Position numbers and translations under genes: made by a program. From positions 62,001-126,000 of the forward strand of contig CAWDTW010000069.1 of NCBI GenBank assembly GCA_963805295.1: 64,000 bases of DNA, given 5' to 3'. The notes beneath the pieces are model-generated. The model ran no database searches and had not been told where the DNA came from. It was given only the letters and a program-made list of their open reading frames with translations. The stretch is from Roseiarcus sp963805295. Lineage in GTDB: Bacteria; Pseudomonadota; Alphaproteobacteria; Rhizobiales; Beijerinckiaceae. This document shows positions 56,017 to 64,000 of this stretch, one piece after another; position 1 is the stretch's first letter, and each line of letters starts with the position of its first letter.

Positions 56017-56337
56017 ATGGTGCGTCTACGCGTAGGTGGCGGCCACACCGAAGTGACCAGCGGCGCGGCGACTGGTGGGGCCGAAGTGTCCTTGCGGTCG
56101 CTCGATGTCACGGGCAATCTCAAGGGCGAGTTCGATACTAAAAAATAGAACGCTGAAGGTCTGGTGGACGGCATCAATGGCGCTCTCGGCCAAGTGTCCG
56201 CTGATCAGGCGGACAAGGTCCGAGCATGCCTGCAACCAGTTCGAGACCGGCTGCTGGACCTGATGCTCCCTGGGAGCAACAATAGTTCCTCGGGCAAACG
56301 CCCCCGTAGTGATCCAGACGACGACTGGAGCCAATAG
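56017..56337 (+). pseudogene. Unknown ORF with an internal stop, next to IS copy 2
   Basis: One frame reads GGGHTEVTSGAATGGAEVSL and LDVTGNLKGEFDTKK, a TAG at 56146, then in the same frame NAEGLVDGINGALGQVSADQ, VRACLQPVRDRLLDLMLPGS and a charged end. The stop follows an A-run, so a read error is possible. Helical second half, no known family. Confidence 0.45.
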
Positions 56338-56389
56338 CCCCGCTATCGCTAATGTTCATGGCAACGTGACAATAACGGGAAACCACTAA

Positions 56390-57086
56390 GTGCGGTTGCG
56401 CGTCTGGTGGGTCGCATTGGGACTTGCGATCGCGGTAGCGCCTGCGAAGGCACAGGAGCAAAAAACTTTGGGCCCATGCAGCCCCGCAATTGCCGGTGTT
56501 AGTGGCAATGTTGCGGTGACCTGCCTGACAAGTAATCAAAGAATTCGCATAGCGAGTTTCACAGGAAACATTGCTGCGGACGTTCCTGGTTTAAGCAAGT
56601 TTATGTCCTCCAATTCCGGTCAAATTATATACCTGGACGCAGCATACACTGACGCATACACTGATGCGTACGCTGCTGTCCCTAAAGCACTGCGGAGAAT
56701 CCCTGCTGTCCCTATTTACGACAAAGACCTGCGGAGAATCTATGTTGTCAACTTTGTTGATTGTCGAAATAAATTACTTGCCATAACTTATTTTTATCTT
56801 TGTCCGATTGCGGGGGTCAAGCTTCCATCTAAGTATTTAGATGTGACCGAGATCTACTTTAAAGATTTGAGAGTCTGTAGAGAATGCTGTCTCTATGCGC
56901 TACGACGCCTGGTACTTTCGTGGTTATTATCTTATCGCATTCGATGGATGCTCCAGTACAACACGTTTGGAATTTAGTTTCAGTTCATCGACTGGTGATA
57001 AATATATTGATTCTACATGCGTATATCGCCTGCGCGCAATTGACGATAAAGAGATATTGCTGTCCGACAAGTACGACACAAGATGA
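56390..57086 (+). CDS. AT-rich secreted hypothetical protein, one frameshift
   Basis: Signal peptide VWWVALGLAIAVAPAKAQEQ followed by LGPCSPAIAGVSGNVAVTCL. A short internal duplication gives AYTDAYTDAY and a later one repeats CTGCGGAGAATC (LRRIPAVPIYDKDLRRIYVV). Near 56885 the frame moves and continues AVSMRYDAWYFRGYYLIAFD, FSFSSSTGDKYIDSTCVYRL to a TGA at 57084; the restored protein has about 231 residues. Base composition is markedly AT-richer than the surroundings, which suggests transfer. GTG start at 56390. Family unknown. Confidence 0.6.
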
Positions 57087-57249
57087 CGTCCAGCCGAATT
57101 GCGTGCGGCAACCAATTAGCCTGGCCATTACGGTGACGCGCCCGTCTTTACCGCTTTCTTTCGTCGGCTGCGCCTTCCCAGGTTCGCGGGCCCCGTATGT
57201 AAAGGGCGAGGGCGGCGAAACAGAAAAAGCACTGTCGGGCGGGGCGAGG

Positions 57250-57370
57250 CGCAAAAAAGGGCGCGCGCGCTCAACCACGGCCGGTCTTCGGCCCGCACGA
57301 CGAGCCGGGCGCGCACGGGATTGAGGTTCATATGTGGATAAGCGCCGGCGAGATGCTGCTCGTCCATCCC
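57250..57370 (-). pseudogene. REP-associated tyrosine transposase (Y1/IS200-like) fragment
   Basis: The minus strand reads DEQHLAGAYPHMNLNPVRAR and LVVRAEDRPWLSARAL, the conserved C-terminal part of RAYT-type Y1 transposases. The HUH motif and tyrosine are missing. The rest of 57087-57580 shows no gene. Confidence 0.7.
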
Positions 57371-57592
57371 CATGGCCGCCGTATCGCCCCTGCCAGAAAT
57401 GGCCGGTTCGCCTGCGCCGCGCGTGGATGAAGCCGACATAGCGGCGACGCGCGAGGGCGCGGCGGCCATAACTTTCGAATGCAAGTTGTCAGAGCGCCTT
57501 CAACTGTCTAGACCCCTGCGCGACGGCGACTAGCGGCCCGCGCGCGCCAACGGGGGCCGAGTGCGCAATGATGGACGGGGATGCAGGCGGCC

Positions 57593-57880
57593 ATGTCGAA
57601 GCGCAAGTTTGTGATCGTGCTTATCAAGCCGTCGCACTACGACGACGACGGCTACGTCATCCAGTGGCGGCGGTCGACGATCCCCTCAAACAGCCTCGCC
57701 AGCGTCTACGGCCTCATCGCCCAATGCGCCGACGAAGGGGTTCTCGGCCCCGATGTGGACATCGAGGTCGAAGCCTACGACGAGTGCAACACCATCATCG
57801 ACATGCCCGGGATCGCCGAACGCGCGGTCGGCGCCCCGTCCGTTTGGCGTCGGCGCCTCGGTTTCTTGGGTTGGGGCCTG
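57593..57880 (+). pseudogene. Radical SAM/B12-binding protein, 5' fragment
   Basis: MSKRKFVIVLIKPSHYDDDG, YVIQWRRSTIPSNSLASVYG and LGPDVDIEVEAYDECNTIID form the start of a cobalamin-binding-type N-terminal domain that normally precedes a radical SAM core. The match stops after about 95 residues; no CxxxCxxC cluster is present. The fragment runs into the convergent gluconokinase gene. Confidence 0.6.
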
Positions 57881-57916
57881 GATGACGGCGGCGGTTCATC
57901 CCGATCGCATCGCGCT

Positions 57917-58525
57917 CTAGGCCGACTTCGCTCTCGAGGCGAGGAGGCCGAGCGCGTCGATGATTTTTTGGACCTCGACGTCCGGGGGGTCGCCCGCATC
58001 CACGACGATCACGGGCTCGCCCGGCATTGGCTCTTCGAGGGTCGCGAACTGGCTCCTGAGGAGGGAGGCGGGCATATACTCGTGACGCCGCGCGCTCACC
58101 CGGCGGGCGATCAAATCCTCTGATCCCTTCAGGTAGACGAAGCGGACGTCGGGCCGCGCGGCAAGGATCCGGGCGCGGTAGGCGCGCTTGAGAGCCGAGC
58201 AGGTCAATACGCCGGAGCGGCCCGCGGCGGCCCAGGCTCTCAGCTCTTCGCCGATCCTGTCCAGCCACGGCTCACGGTCTGCGTCGTCGAGCGGGATCCC
58301 CTGGCGCATCTTCTCGACGTTGGCGGGCGGGTGCAAGCGGTCGCCTTCCATCATGTCCCAGCCGAGGCGCTCGGCGAGAAGCGCGCCGACGGTGGACTTC
58401 CCGCTGCCGGAGACGCCCATGATCACCAGCGCCTGTCCAGTCCGTTCAGGCTGTCCCGGCGATCGAGGCCCGGCTTCGCTCGCCTTTGTCTCTCTCGACA
58501 ACGCCGACCGCGGGCCGGGGCTCAT
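57917..58525 (-). CDS. gntK: Gluconokinase
   Basis: Phosphorylates D-gluconate to 6-phosphogluconate. P-loop MGVSGSGKSTVGALLAERLG, DGD-like site EGDRLHPPANVEKMRQGIPL, DDADREPWLD, SGVLTCSALKRAYRARILAA and HEYMPASLLRSQFATLEEP all fit the GntK family. 202 residues from ATG 58525, which overlaps the transporter stop (ATGA) and adds a 35-residue leader; the family core begins near codon 36. The overlap shows an ancestral transporter-kinase operon. After the inversion the kinase lacks its upstream promoter region. Confidence 0.92.
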   Translation of the reverse strand: MSPGPRSALSRETKASEAGPRSPGQPERTGQALVIMGVSGSGKSTVGALLAERLGWDMMEGDRLHPPANVEKMRQGIPLDDADREPWLDRIGEELRAWAAAGRSGVLTCSALKRAYRARILAARPDVRFVYLKGSEDLIARRVSARRHEYMPASLLRSQFATLEEPMPGEPVIVVDAGDPPDVEVQKIIDALGLLASRAKSA

Positions 58526-59021
58526 GACGCGGAGGCCGGCGCCGGCTGCCCGCCCGGCGGCTCCGGGATCGGCTCGATCCGGCCAAGCACCACGACATAG
58601 GAAAAAATGCCGATGATGAGCACGACGCCGGCCACCAGGAAAGCGACCGAGAACGAGTTCGTCGCCCCCACGAGCACGCCGGTCACCGCCGCGCACCGCC
58701 CCCATCAGGTTGTTGAGGAAGTTCATGATGCCGCCGATGGTCCCGGTGCCTCCGCGCGGCGCGATCAGGGATGGGATCGACCACCCGACCGGCGCCGCCG
58801 CCGCCAGTCCGCTCAGCGCGATCGGAATCCAGAAGATCGCCCAGCCCGGGCTGGTCGTGGCGGTGGCGCCGAAGACGGCGAGGCCCAGCGCCATTCCGGC
58901 CACGAGCACCGTTTTGCGCACCCGTGTCTCGTCGTGGCCGCGAGCGATCATCTTGTCGATCAGCCAGCCGCCCACGATCAGGTCGGAGACGGTCGCGCAA
59001 AGCCAGGGGATCGCGGCGTAG
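58522..59021 (-). pseudogene. MFS sugar-acid transporter, C-terminal part
   Basis: Begins directly at the IS1380-type end: YAAIPWLCATVSDLIVGGWL, IARGHDETRVRKTVLVAGMA, GWAIFWIPIALSGLAAAAPV and GGIMNFLNNLMGAV. Near 58690 an extra C shifts the frame; TGVLVGATNSFSVAFLVAGV and IIGIFSYVVVLGRIEPIPEP follow. It completes the N-terminal part found at 51458-52293, so gene and promoter are now 6.7 kb apart and on opposite strands. Confidence 0.87.
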
Positions 59022-60889
59022 CCTGAATTCCGCATCAGGAAAATTCAAGTTCCCCGTTGGCCCTGAAGAATCAGGGAGATAGTCTCGGTTTGCGACTCAA
59101 GAACCATCACCAACGGGGTGCGCGATGCTGGCACAGGGGCTGCTCGATTTCCAGTATGAGGCCGATTCGTCCAGCCATGGATTGACGTCGCTGGCCGGGC
59201 TTCCCTTGTATCTCGAGCTGATCAAGGCCTGCGGCCTCGGCGGGGCGATCCAGCGGCATGTTCGGGCGGCCGGCGGCCAGGGCTGGCTCGACATCCAGAT
59301 GGTTCTGGCGGTGATTTTCCTGAATCTCTCCGGCGGCGACTGCGTGGAAGACATCGAACGGTTGGAGCGCGACAGCGGCTTTTCGGCGATCCTGCGGGCG
59401 ATCGAGAAGGATTTGCTTTCGCGCGCCGAACGGCGGTCGCTGAAAAGTCGCTGGCGGCGCGAGCGTGAGCGGGCGATGCCCTCGCCGTCGGCGCTGTCGG
59501 GCTGGCTGGAACGGTTCGATGATCCAGCCTCGCCCAAGGCGGTCGCGGGGATGGCGTTCATTCCGGCGGTGACGCAGGCACTGCGCGGTCTATGGCGAGT
59601 GAACCAGGCGCTGCTGGACTTTCTGCAGAAGCGTCAGCCCGCGGCGACGGCGACGCTGGACATGGACGCGACGCTGATTGAGACGCACAAGCGCGAGGCG
59701 CTGTTTTGCTACAAGAAGTTCAAGGCGTATCAGCCGCTGAACTGCTGGTGGGCGGAGCAGGGCGCGATGCTCTATTCGGAGTTCCGCGACGGCAACGTGC
59801 CCGCCGGACACGAGCAGTTGCGCGTCCTGAAAGAGAGCCTGCGCCATCTGCCGGACAGCGTGAGGACAGTCTCGTTGCGTTCGGACACGGCGGGCTATCA
59901 GGAAGAGCTGCTACTCTATTGCGGCGAGGGAAAAGACCCGCGCTTTGGCGTGATCGAGTTCGCGATCGGCGCCGACGTGACCGAGGCTTTCCGCGCGGCT
60001 GTGCGGACGACGCCCGAGAGCGCGTGGAAGCCGCTGATCCGCAAAACGGACGGCCAGCCGCAACAGACCGATCAAGAATGGGCCGAGGTCGTCTACGTGC
60101 CCAATTGGGCCGGGCACAGCCGCAACCGCGCCGATTACCGCTTTCTCGCGATCCGCGAACCGCTGCGCCAACTGGCGCTGGGCGACGAGGCGAAGCTGCC
60201 GTTTCCCACCCAGGCGTTCGGCCCGAAGGGGGTCTATAAACTGTTCGCCGTCGTGACCAACCGCACGGGCGCCGGCGAGGGCGTGATCTGGTGGCTGCGC
60301 GAGCGCTGCGGCAAGAGCGAGGAAGTCCATTCGGCGACGAAATCCGACCTGGCGGGCGGACAGATGCCCTCTGGGCTGTTCGGCGCCAACGCCGCCTGGT
60401 GGGCGCTGACGATCCTGGCGTTCAATCTAAACGCCGCGATGAAGCGTCTCGCGCTGGGCGAGAGATGGGCGGCCAAACGCATGAAGGCGCTGCGCTTCCA
60501 TCTGATCGGCCTGCCCGGACGGGTGGTCAGCCACGCCCGCCAGCTGATCATTCGTCTGGGCGGCGGAGCCGAAGCGCTGGCCACCCTCCTCGACGCCCGC
60601 CAAAGGATCCGGGCGCTGGCGCAGGAACCGGCCGGATGAGCCCATACCGCGCGTTGCCGAGCGTAGACCTGATATCGCGTAGCGTTCCCTGGCGCGGCGA
60701 CGACGCCCCGCGCCCGCGTCAAGCGAGCCCAACTCGCCCCGGTTGCACGCAATCATCGCCGGACTCGCCATGCGTGTCGACGAACGTCAGGAGGTGATCG
60801 ACCCCTCGGGATTGTGACACTCGGACCCGTCAACGACCGCAAAATCGGTCACGCACCGGCGCGCGCGGTGATTTGTTCGGGAATTGTGG
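59022..60889 (+). mobile_element. IS1380-type element, copy B
   Basis: 1,868 bp, CCTGAATTCCGC at 59022 to the reverse of CCACAATTCCCG at 60889. Same length as copy A and inverted to it. Right flank AGCG (60890-60893). Confidence 0.9.
59125..60639 (+). CDS. IS1380-family transposase, copy B
   Basis: 504 residues, intact, nearly identical to copy A, with the same motifs ATATLDMDATLIETHKREAL and SLRSDTAGYQEELLLYCGEG. Both copies keep full reading frames, so the family is probably still mobile in this genome. The start codon ATG 59125 follows CGGGGTGCGCG; the promoter would be in the roughly 100 bases of the left end. Confidence 0.92.
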   Translation: MLAQGLLDFQYEADSSSHGLTSLAGLPLYLELIKACGLGGAIQRHVRAAGGQGWLDIQMVLAVIFLNLSGGDCVEDIERLERDSGFSAILRAIEKDLLSRAERRSLKSRWRRERERAMPSPSALSGWLERFDDPASPKAVAGMAFIPAVTQALRGLWRVNQALLDFLQKRQPAATATLDMDATLIETHKREALFCYKKFKAYQPLNCWWAEQGAMLYSEFRDGNVPAGHEQLRVLKESLRHLPDSVRTVSLRSDTAGYQEELLLYCGEGKDPRFGVIEFAIGADVTEAFRAAVRTTPESAWKPLIRKTDGQPQQTDQEWAEVVYVPNWAGHSRNRADYRFLAIREPLRQLALGDEAKLPFPTQAFGPKGVYKLFAVVTNRTGAGEGVIWWLRERCGKSEEVHSATKSDLAGGQMPSGLFGANAAWWALTILAFNLNAAMKRLALGERWAAKRMKALRFHLIGLPGRVVSHARQLIIRLGGGAEALATLLDARQRIRALAQEPAG

Positions 60890-61505
60890 AGCGGCAGGCG
60901 GCTTGACGGCCGCCTGTGTTCATGCTATGTTCTCAATTTGCGGACCGAGCGCGCCGCGCGCAGCGAGGCGCGCATGGAACTAGGGATGGACCATAAAGTC
61001 GGCGCCAGAGGTGAGAAAGCGGCGTGCGGGTTTCGTAAGGCGGCAGGCCCGATGCTCGTCTTCGGAGTCCTAGAAACGAAGCCGGCTTTGCCGCGAAGGA
61101 CGGGGGAAAGAAAATAATTTTGGCCGCGGTTGCGCCGGTAAAGCCTTGATAAGTCTCAATTCGGTGCCAGAAATGGAAGGATATGGAAAGAATTGGAAGG
61201 CCTTTCGTGCGAGAAATCGCGCCTTGACTGCGCTGTCTAGCGCGGCCGGGGGCGCTTTTGAAGGAAAGACGGCTTCTGTTTTACCGCAGCCGTCGATCGA
61301 TCCGGAACCCTCCGCTGCTTGAGCCGCACGGGAGTCGGCAAGGCCGCCGCCTGAAGCGACAGACGCCGCGCGCAGCCGGCGATAGTCGGCCGGAAATGTC
61401 ATCGCAACGCATTGAAAAGGTTCAATTCGGGAATGGAAATGACGCAATGAGGGGCGGGATGAACCCAGGGAATCGGATTGAGCGAGCAGCCTGAACTCCT
61501 AGCGA
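60890..61505. other. Region without a recognisable gene
   Basis: 616 bases. A frame near 60977 (MELGMDHKVGARGEKAACGF) has no family support. AT-rich patches near 61110-61190 may be promoter remnants. Nothing firm. Confidence 0.45.
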
Positions 61506-62375
61506 TCAGTCCCATTTCCGGTGTCCCCACATCCATTGTTCCGGCGCCGCGCGGATGAAGGCCTCGAACTGGGCCTGCAGCGCCGCGGTCGCGGCGACGG
61601 CGTCCGCCTCGCGGTCGTCGGTCTCGGGGATCGGGACCGGCTCGATGCGGATCGAAAAGCGCACATTCGGGAGCCGATAGACGGCGCAGGCGTAGAGCGG
61701 CAGGCCGGTCGTGCGCGCGAGCAGGGCGGGGAAGGTGTTGGAGAGCGCGGGCCGGCCGAAAAACGGCGCCGGTGCGCCGCGGTCGTCGCGCAGATCGGCG
61801 AGGAAGGCGGGGCAGCCGTCTCCTCCGCGCGCCTTTTTCAGAAGCGTCCGCGCCGTCACCGGCGTCTTCGGCAGAAGCCCGCCCTCGTATTGCGGCGCGC
61901 GCAGCTTGGCGGTCGCCGCATCGACATAAGGGTTGCTGAGGCGCTGATAGACGCCGGTCAGCGGCACGGCGAAGCGCTTGCCCGCCTGGGACATGATCTC
62001 CCAGTTTCCCAGATGCAGGCCGCAGACGACGAAGGGGCCGCCATGGGCGATCTTTTCGAACCGCTCGAAGGGCTCGAGCGCGATGCGGCCCTCGGCGACG
62101 ATCTTCTCCAGATGAAAGAACTCGGCGAACGTGCGTCCGAGGTTCTCCCACATGTCGGCCGCGATCCGCTCGCGTTTTTCGAGCGGCATCTCCGGGTAGG
62201 CGACGGCCAGATTGTCGAGAACGCGCCGTTGCCGCCGCAGGCGAGGCGCGATCCAGCGCCACGCCTTGCCCGACCCGCGCGAGGCGGCCTCCAGCGGAAG
62301 CGCGAGAATCGCCCCCTGGAGCAGCCGGAATCCGGCATATTCCAACCCATGGCGCAGCGTTTTGGAATCGATCAT
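61506..62375 (-). CDS. Lipid A biosynthesis acyltransferase (LpxL/HtrB family)
   Basis: Adds a secondary acyl chain to lipid A precursors at the inner membrane. 289 residues. An N-terminal hydrophobic segment (FRLLQGAILALPLEAASRG) precedes the acyltransferase motif GLHLGNWEIMSQAGK (HxxxxE/D type), then VYQRLSNPYVDAATAKLRA, FLADLRDDRGAPAPFFGRPA and ALLARTTGLPLYACAVYRL. It ends QWMWGHRKWD. Which acyl chain is used cannot be told. A GTG eight codons upstream is an alternative start. Divergent from the TrpB-like gene. Confidence 0.9.
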   Translation of the reverse strand: MIDSKTLRHGLEYAGFRLLQGAILALPLEAASRGSGKAWRWIAPRLRRQRRVLDNLAVAYPEMPLEKRERIAADMWENLGRTFAEFFHLEKIVAEGRIALEPFERFEKIAHGGPFVVCGLHLGNWEIMSQAGKRFAVPLTGVYQRLSNPYVDAATAKLRAPQYEGGLLPKTPVTARTLLKKARGGDGCPAFLADLRDDRGAPAPFFGRPALSNTFPALLARTTGLPLYACAVYRLPNVRFSIRIEPVPIPETDDREADAVAATAALQAQFEAFIRAAPEQWMWGHRKWD

Positions 62376-62597
62376 CACCCGGCCAGCCTGTCGGCTCACG
62401 GGCCGAAAGCGCCTGATTGCGCGGGGCGGGCGGCTCTGTCAAGCCAGCCGAATCGCCGGCTTCGGCCAGGGCGGCGTCGGAAATTCACGCGCTCTCCCGC
62501 CCCGCGTCGCCGCGACAAAAAAGCCTTTCAAAAACGGCGATCGCTCGTGTTAGCGTTGCCCGAAGTCGCCTGGAAGCGACCCCGACGGGAGGAAATC

Positions 62598-63965
62598 ATG
62601 AGCCGGCAAAACAAATACATGATGGGCGAGGACCGCATTCCCCACGCCTGGTACAACATCATGGCCGACCTGCCGTCGCCGCCGCCGCCCGTCCTCCATC
62701 CGGGCACGGGCCAGCCGGTCGGGCCGAGCGATCTCGCGCCGCTCTTTCCGATGGCGCTCATCGGCCAGGAAGTGAGCGCCGAGCGGCATGTGGAAATTCC
62801 GGCGCCGGTGCGCGACGTCTATCGCATGTGGCGCCCGACGCCGCTCCATCGCGCGCGGCGCCTCGAGAGGGCGCTCGGAACGACGGCGCGCATTTTCTAT
62901 AAATATGAGGGCGTGAGCCCCGCGGGCAGCCACAAGCCCAACACCGCGGTGGCGCAGGCCTATTTCAACCAGCAGGAAGGCGTCACCAAGCTCTCGACCG
63001 AGACCGGAGCCGGGCAGTGGGGCTCCGCGCTCGCGTTCGCCGGCGCGCTGTTCGGTCTCGAAGTCAAGGTCTACATGGTCAAGGTTTCTTACGATCAGAA
63101 GCCCTACCGGCGGGCGCTGATGGAGACCTATGGCGCCAAATGTGTGCCGAGCCCGAGCAAGGAGACCGAATTCCGGGCGCGCCATCCTCGCCGCGCATCC
63201 GGATTCGCCGGGCAGCCTCGGCATCGCCATTTCGGAAGCGGTCGAGGTCGCGGCCAAGAACCCCGACACCAAATACGCGCTCGGCAGCGTGCTGAACCAC
63301 GTGCTCCTGCATCAGACGGTGATCGGCATCGAGGCGATCGAGCAGATGGAGCAGGCCGACGCCTATCCCGACGTCGTGATCGGCTGCGCGGGCGGCGGCT
63401 CCAATTTCGCCGGCATCGCCTTCCCGTTCATCGGCAGGAAGCTGCGCGACAGGCGCGACGTCCGGGCGATCGCGGTCGAGCCGGCCGCCTGTCCGTCGAT
63501 GACGCGCGGCAAATACGCCTTCGACTTCGGCGACACCGGGCATCTGACGCCGCTGGTCAAGATGCATACGCTGGGGTCGGAATTCATTCCGCCGGGCTTC
63601 CACGCGGGGGGCTTGCGCTATCACGGCATGGCGCCGCTGGTCAGCCATTGCAAGGAGCTCGGCCTCATCGAGGCGCGCGCCTATCACCAGAACCCGTGCT
63701 TCGAGGCGGGCGTGATGTTCGCGCGGTGCGAGGGCATCGTGCCGGCGCCGAGTCGAACCATGCAATTCGCGCCGCAATCGACGAGGCGCTCAAAGCGCGA
63801 GAGGAGGGCAAGTCGCCGACCATCCTCTTCAACCTCTCCGGCCACGGCCATTTCGACATGCAGGCCTACACCGACTACTTCTCCGGCAAGCTCTTGGATC
63901 AGGATTACGATCACGCCGCGCTCGAGGCGTCGCTGGCGCATCTGCCGAAGGTGGCGGCGGAGTAG
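62598..63965 (+). CDS. TrpB-like PLP enzyme (TrpB2 type), two compensating frameshifts
   Basis: Tryptophan synthase beta-like protein of the long TrpB2 group, about 455 residues. Family features: N-terminal RIPHAWYNIMADLP, YRMWRPTPLHRARRLERALG, PLP lysine in SPAGSHKPNTAVAQA, STETGAGQWGSALAFAGALF, GCAGGGSNFAGIAFPF (phosphate loop) and LFNLSGHGHFDMQAY. An extra C near 63173 (GAATTCCGGG) and a missing C near 63748 (GCGCCGAGTC) shift the frame between them; the region between reads normally in the other frame. GGAGG precedes the ATG. TrpB2 often works without TrpA, and may use O-phosphoserine or serve indole salvage. Confidence 0.9.
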   Translation: MSRQNKYMMGEDRIPHAWYNIMADLPSPPPPVLHPGTGQPVGPSDLAPLFPMALIGQEVSAERHVEIPAPVRDVYRMWRPTPLHRARRLERALGTTARIFYKYEGVSPAGSHKPNTAVAQAYFNQQEGVTKLSTETGAGQWGSALAFAGALFGLEVKVYMVKVSYDQKPYRRALMETYGAKCVPSPSKETEFRARHPRRASGFAGQPRHRHFGSGRGRGQEPRHQIRARQRAEPRAPASDGDRHRGDRADGAGRRLSRRRDRLRGRRLQFRRHRLPVHRQEAARQARRPGDRGRAGRLSVDDARQIRLRLRRHRASDAAGQDAYAGVGIHSAGLPRGGLALSRHGAAGQPLQGARPHRGARLSPEPVLRGGRDVRAVRGHRAGAESNHAIRAAIDEALKAREEGKSPTILFNLSGHGHFDMQAYTDYFSGKLLDQDYDHAALEASLAHLPKVAAE

Positions 63966-64000
63966 GGCAGGGGCCGGGCGTGGGCTTCGGCCGACGCCCT

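Larger units (their letters stand above)
54162..59021. other. Segment inverted between two IS1380-type copies
   Basis: The 4-bp flank right of copy A (CGCT, i.e. AGCG reversed) matches the flank right of copy B (AGCG at 60890). The flank left of copy A (CGAC) matches the one left of copy B read in reverse (CTAC) at three of four bases. Flipping the segment restores both target duplications and rejoins the two halves of the MFS gene around copy A. Confidence 0.85.

Noticed and set aside
54720..56177. Long minus-strand frame opposite IS copy 2
   Set aside because: Antisense of the transposase gene; the same shadow is seen opposite copy 1.
63171..63750. Read-through frame of the TrpB-like gene between its two frameshifts
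   Set aside because: The product in that frame is non-family Arg-rich sequence, while the neighbouring frame carries the conserved TrpB motifs.

Overview
The window is GC-rich and gene-dense and looks like a chromosome segment of an alphaproteobacterium of the Hyphomicrobiales, plausibly near Methylocystaceae/Beijerinckiaceae. Support comes from the protein types (PuuD, EipB/DUF1849, LexA with a GTTC-N7-GTTC box, glutathione-dependent formaldehyde dehydrogenase, rpmI-rplT-pheS-pheT order). No 16S gene or other decisive marker is present, so the genus is an inference.

Layout. 1-5.6 kb: purine catabolism (urate hydroxylase end, allantoate amidohydrolase), xylose isomerase, an aspartic-protease-like gene and S-(hydroxymethyl)glutathione dehydrogenase. 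5.6-10.7 kb: a short-repeat tract, an IS1595-like element, phosphomannomutase with a second displaced copy of its 3' end, an AbrB-type antitoxin/Doc pair and a Mug-type glycosylase. 10.7-16.5 kb: a four-gene sugar ABC importer convergent with murQ. 16.5-23.8 kb: PIN toxin, isochorismatase-fold hydrolase, SDR, two HdeA-like proteins, gene fragments, a Crp/Fnr regulator with a TGTGA-N6-TCACA site upstream. 23.8-28.9 kb: the rpmI-rplT-pheS-pheT cluster, with a two-gene HEPN module between pheS and pheT. 29.0-36.1 kb: nested mobile elements and a dinB fragment. 36.2-45.8 kb: eipB, scpA/scpB, lexA, an HTH gene next to a 21-bp repeat array, an RlpA-like protein, a helicase fragment, a CoA-transferase and two small genes. 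45.9-60.9 kb: an insertion-sequence zone with nested elements and an inversion that splits a sugar-acid transporter gene. 60.9-64 kb: a lipid A acyltransferase-like gene and a TrpB-like enzyme.

Three themes stand out. (1) Insertion sequences lie inside other insertion sequences at three places, and their ends and target duplications can be read. Two inverted IS1380-type copies carry swapped target duplications, which records an inversion of 54162-59021. (2) Partial second copies of local genes (phosphomannomutase, mug, vapC, SDR) lie on the same strand downstream of their parents. (3) Many otherwise conserved genes, including pheT, carry single-base frameshifts. Five of these fall on GANTC sites and several others on homopolymers, which points to systematic read error, so apparent pseudogenes need care.

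No clear new defence or biosynthetic system was found. The best candidates for something undescribed are the HEPN module inside the phe cluster and a 21-bp tandem-repeat element that occurs twice, linked to the 3' end of a small HTH gene.
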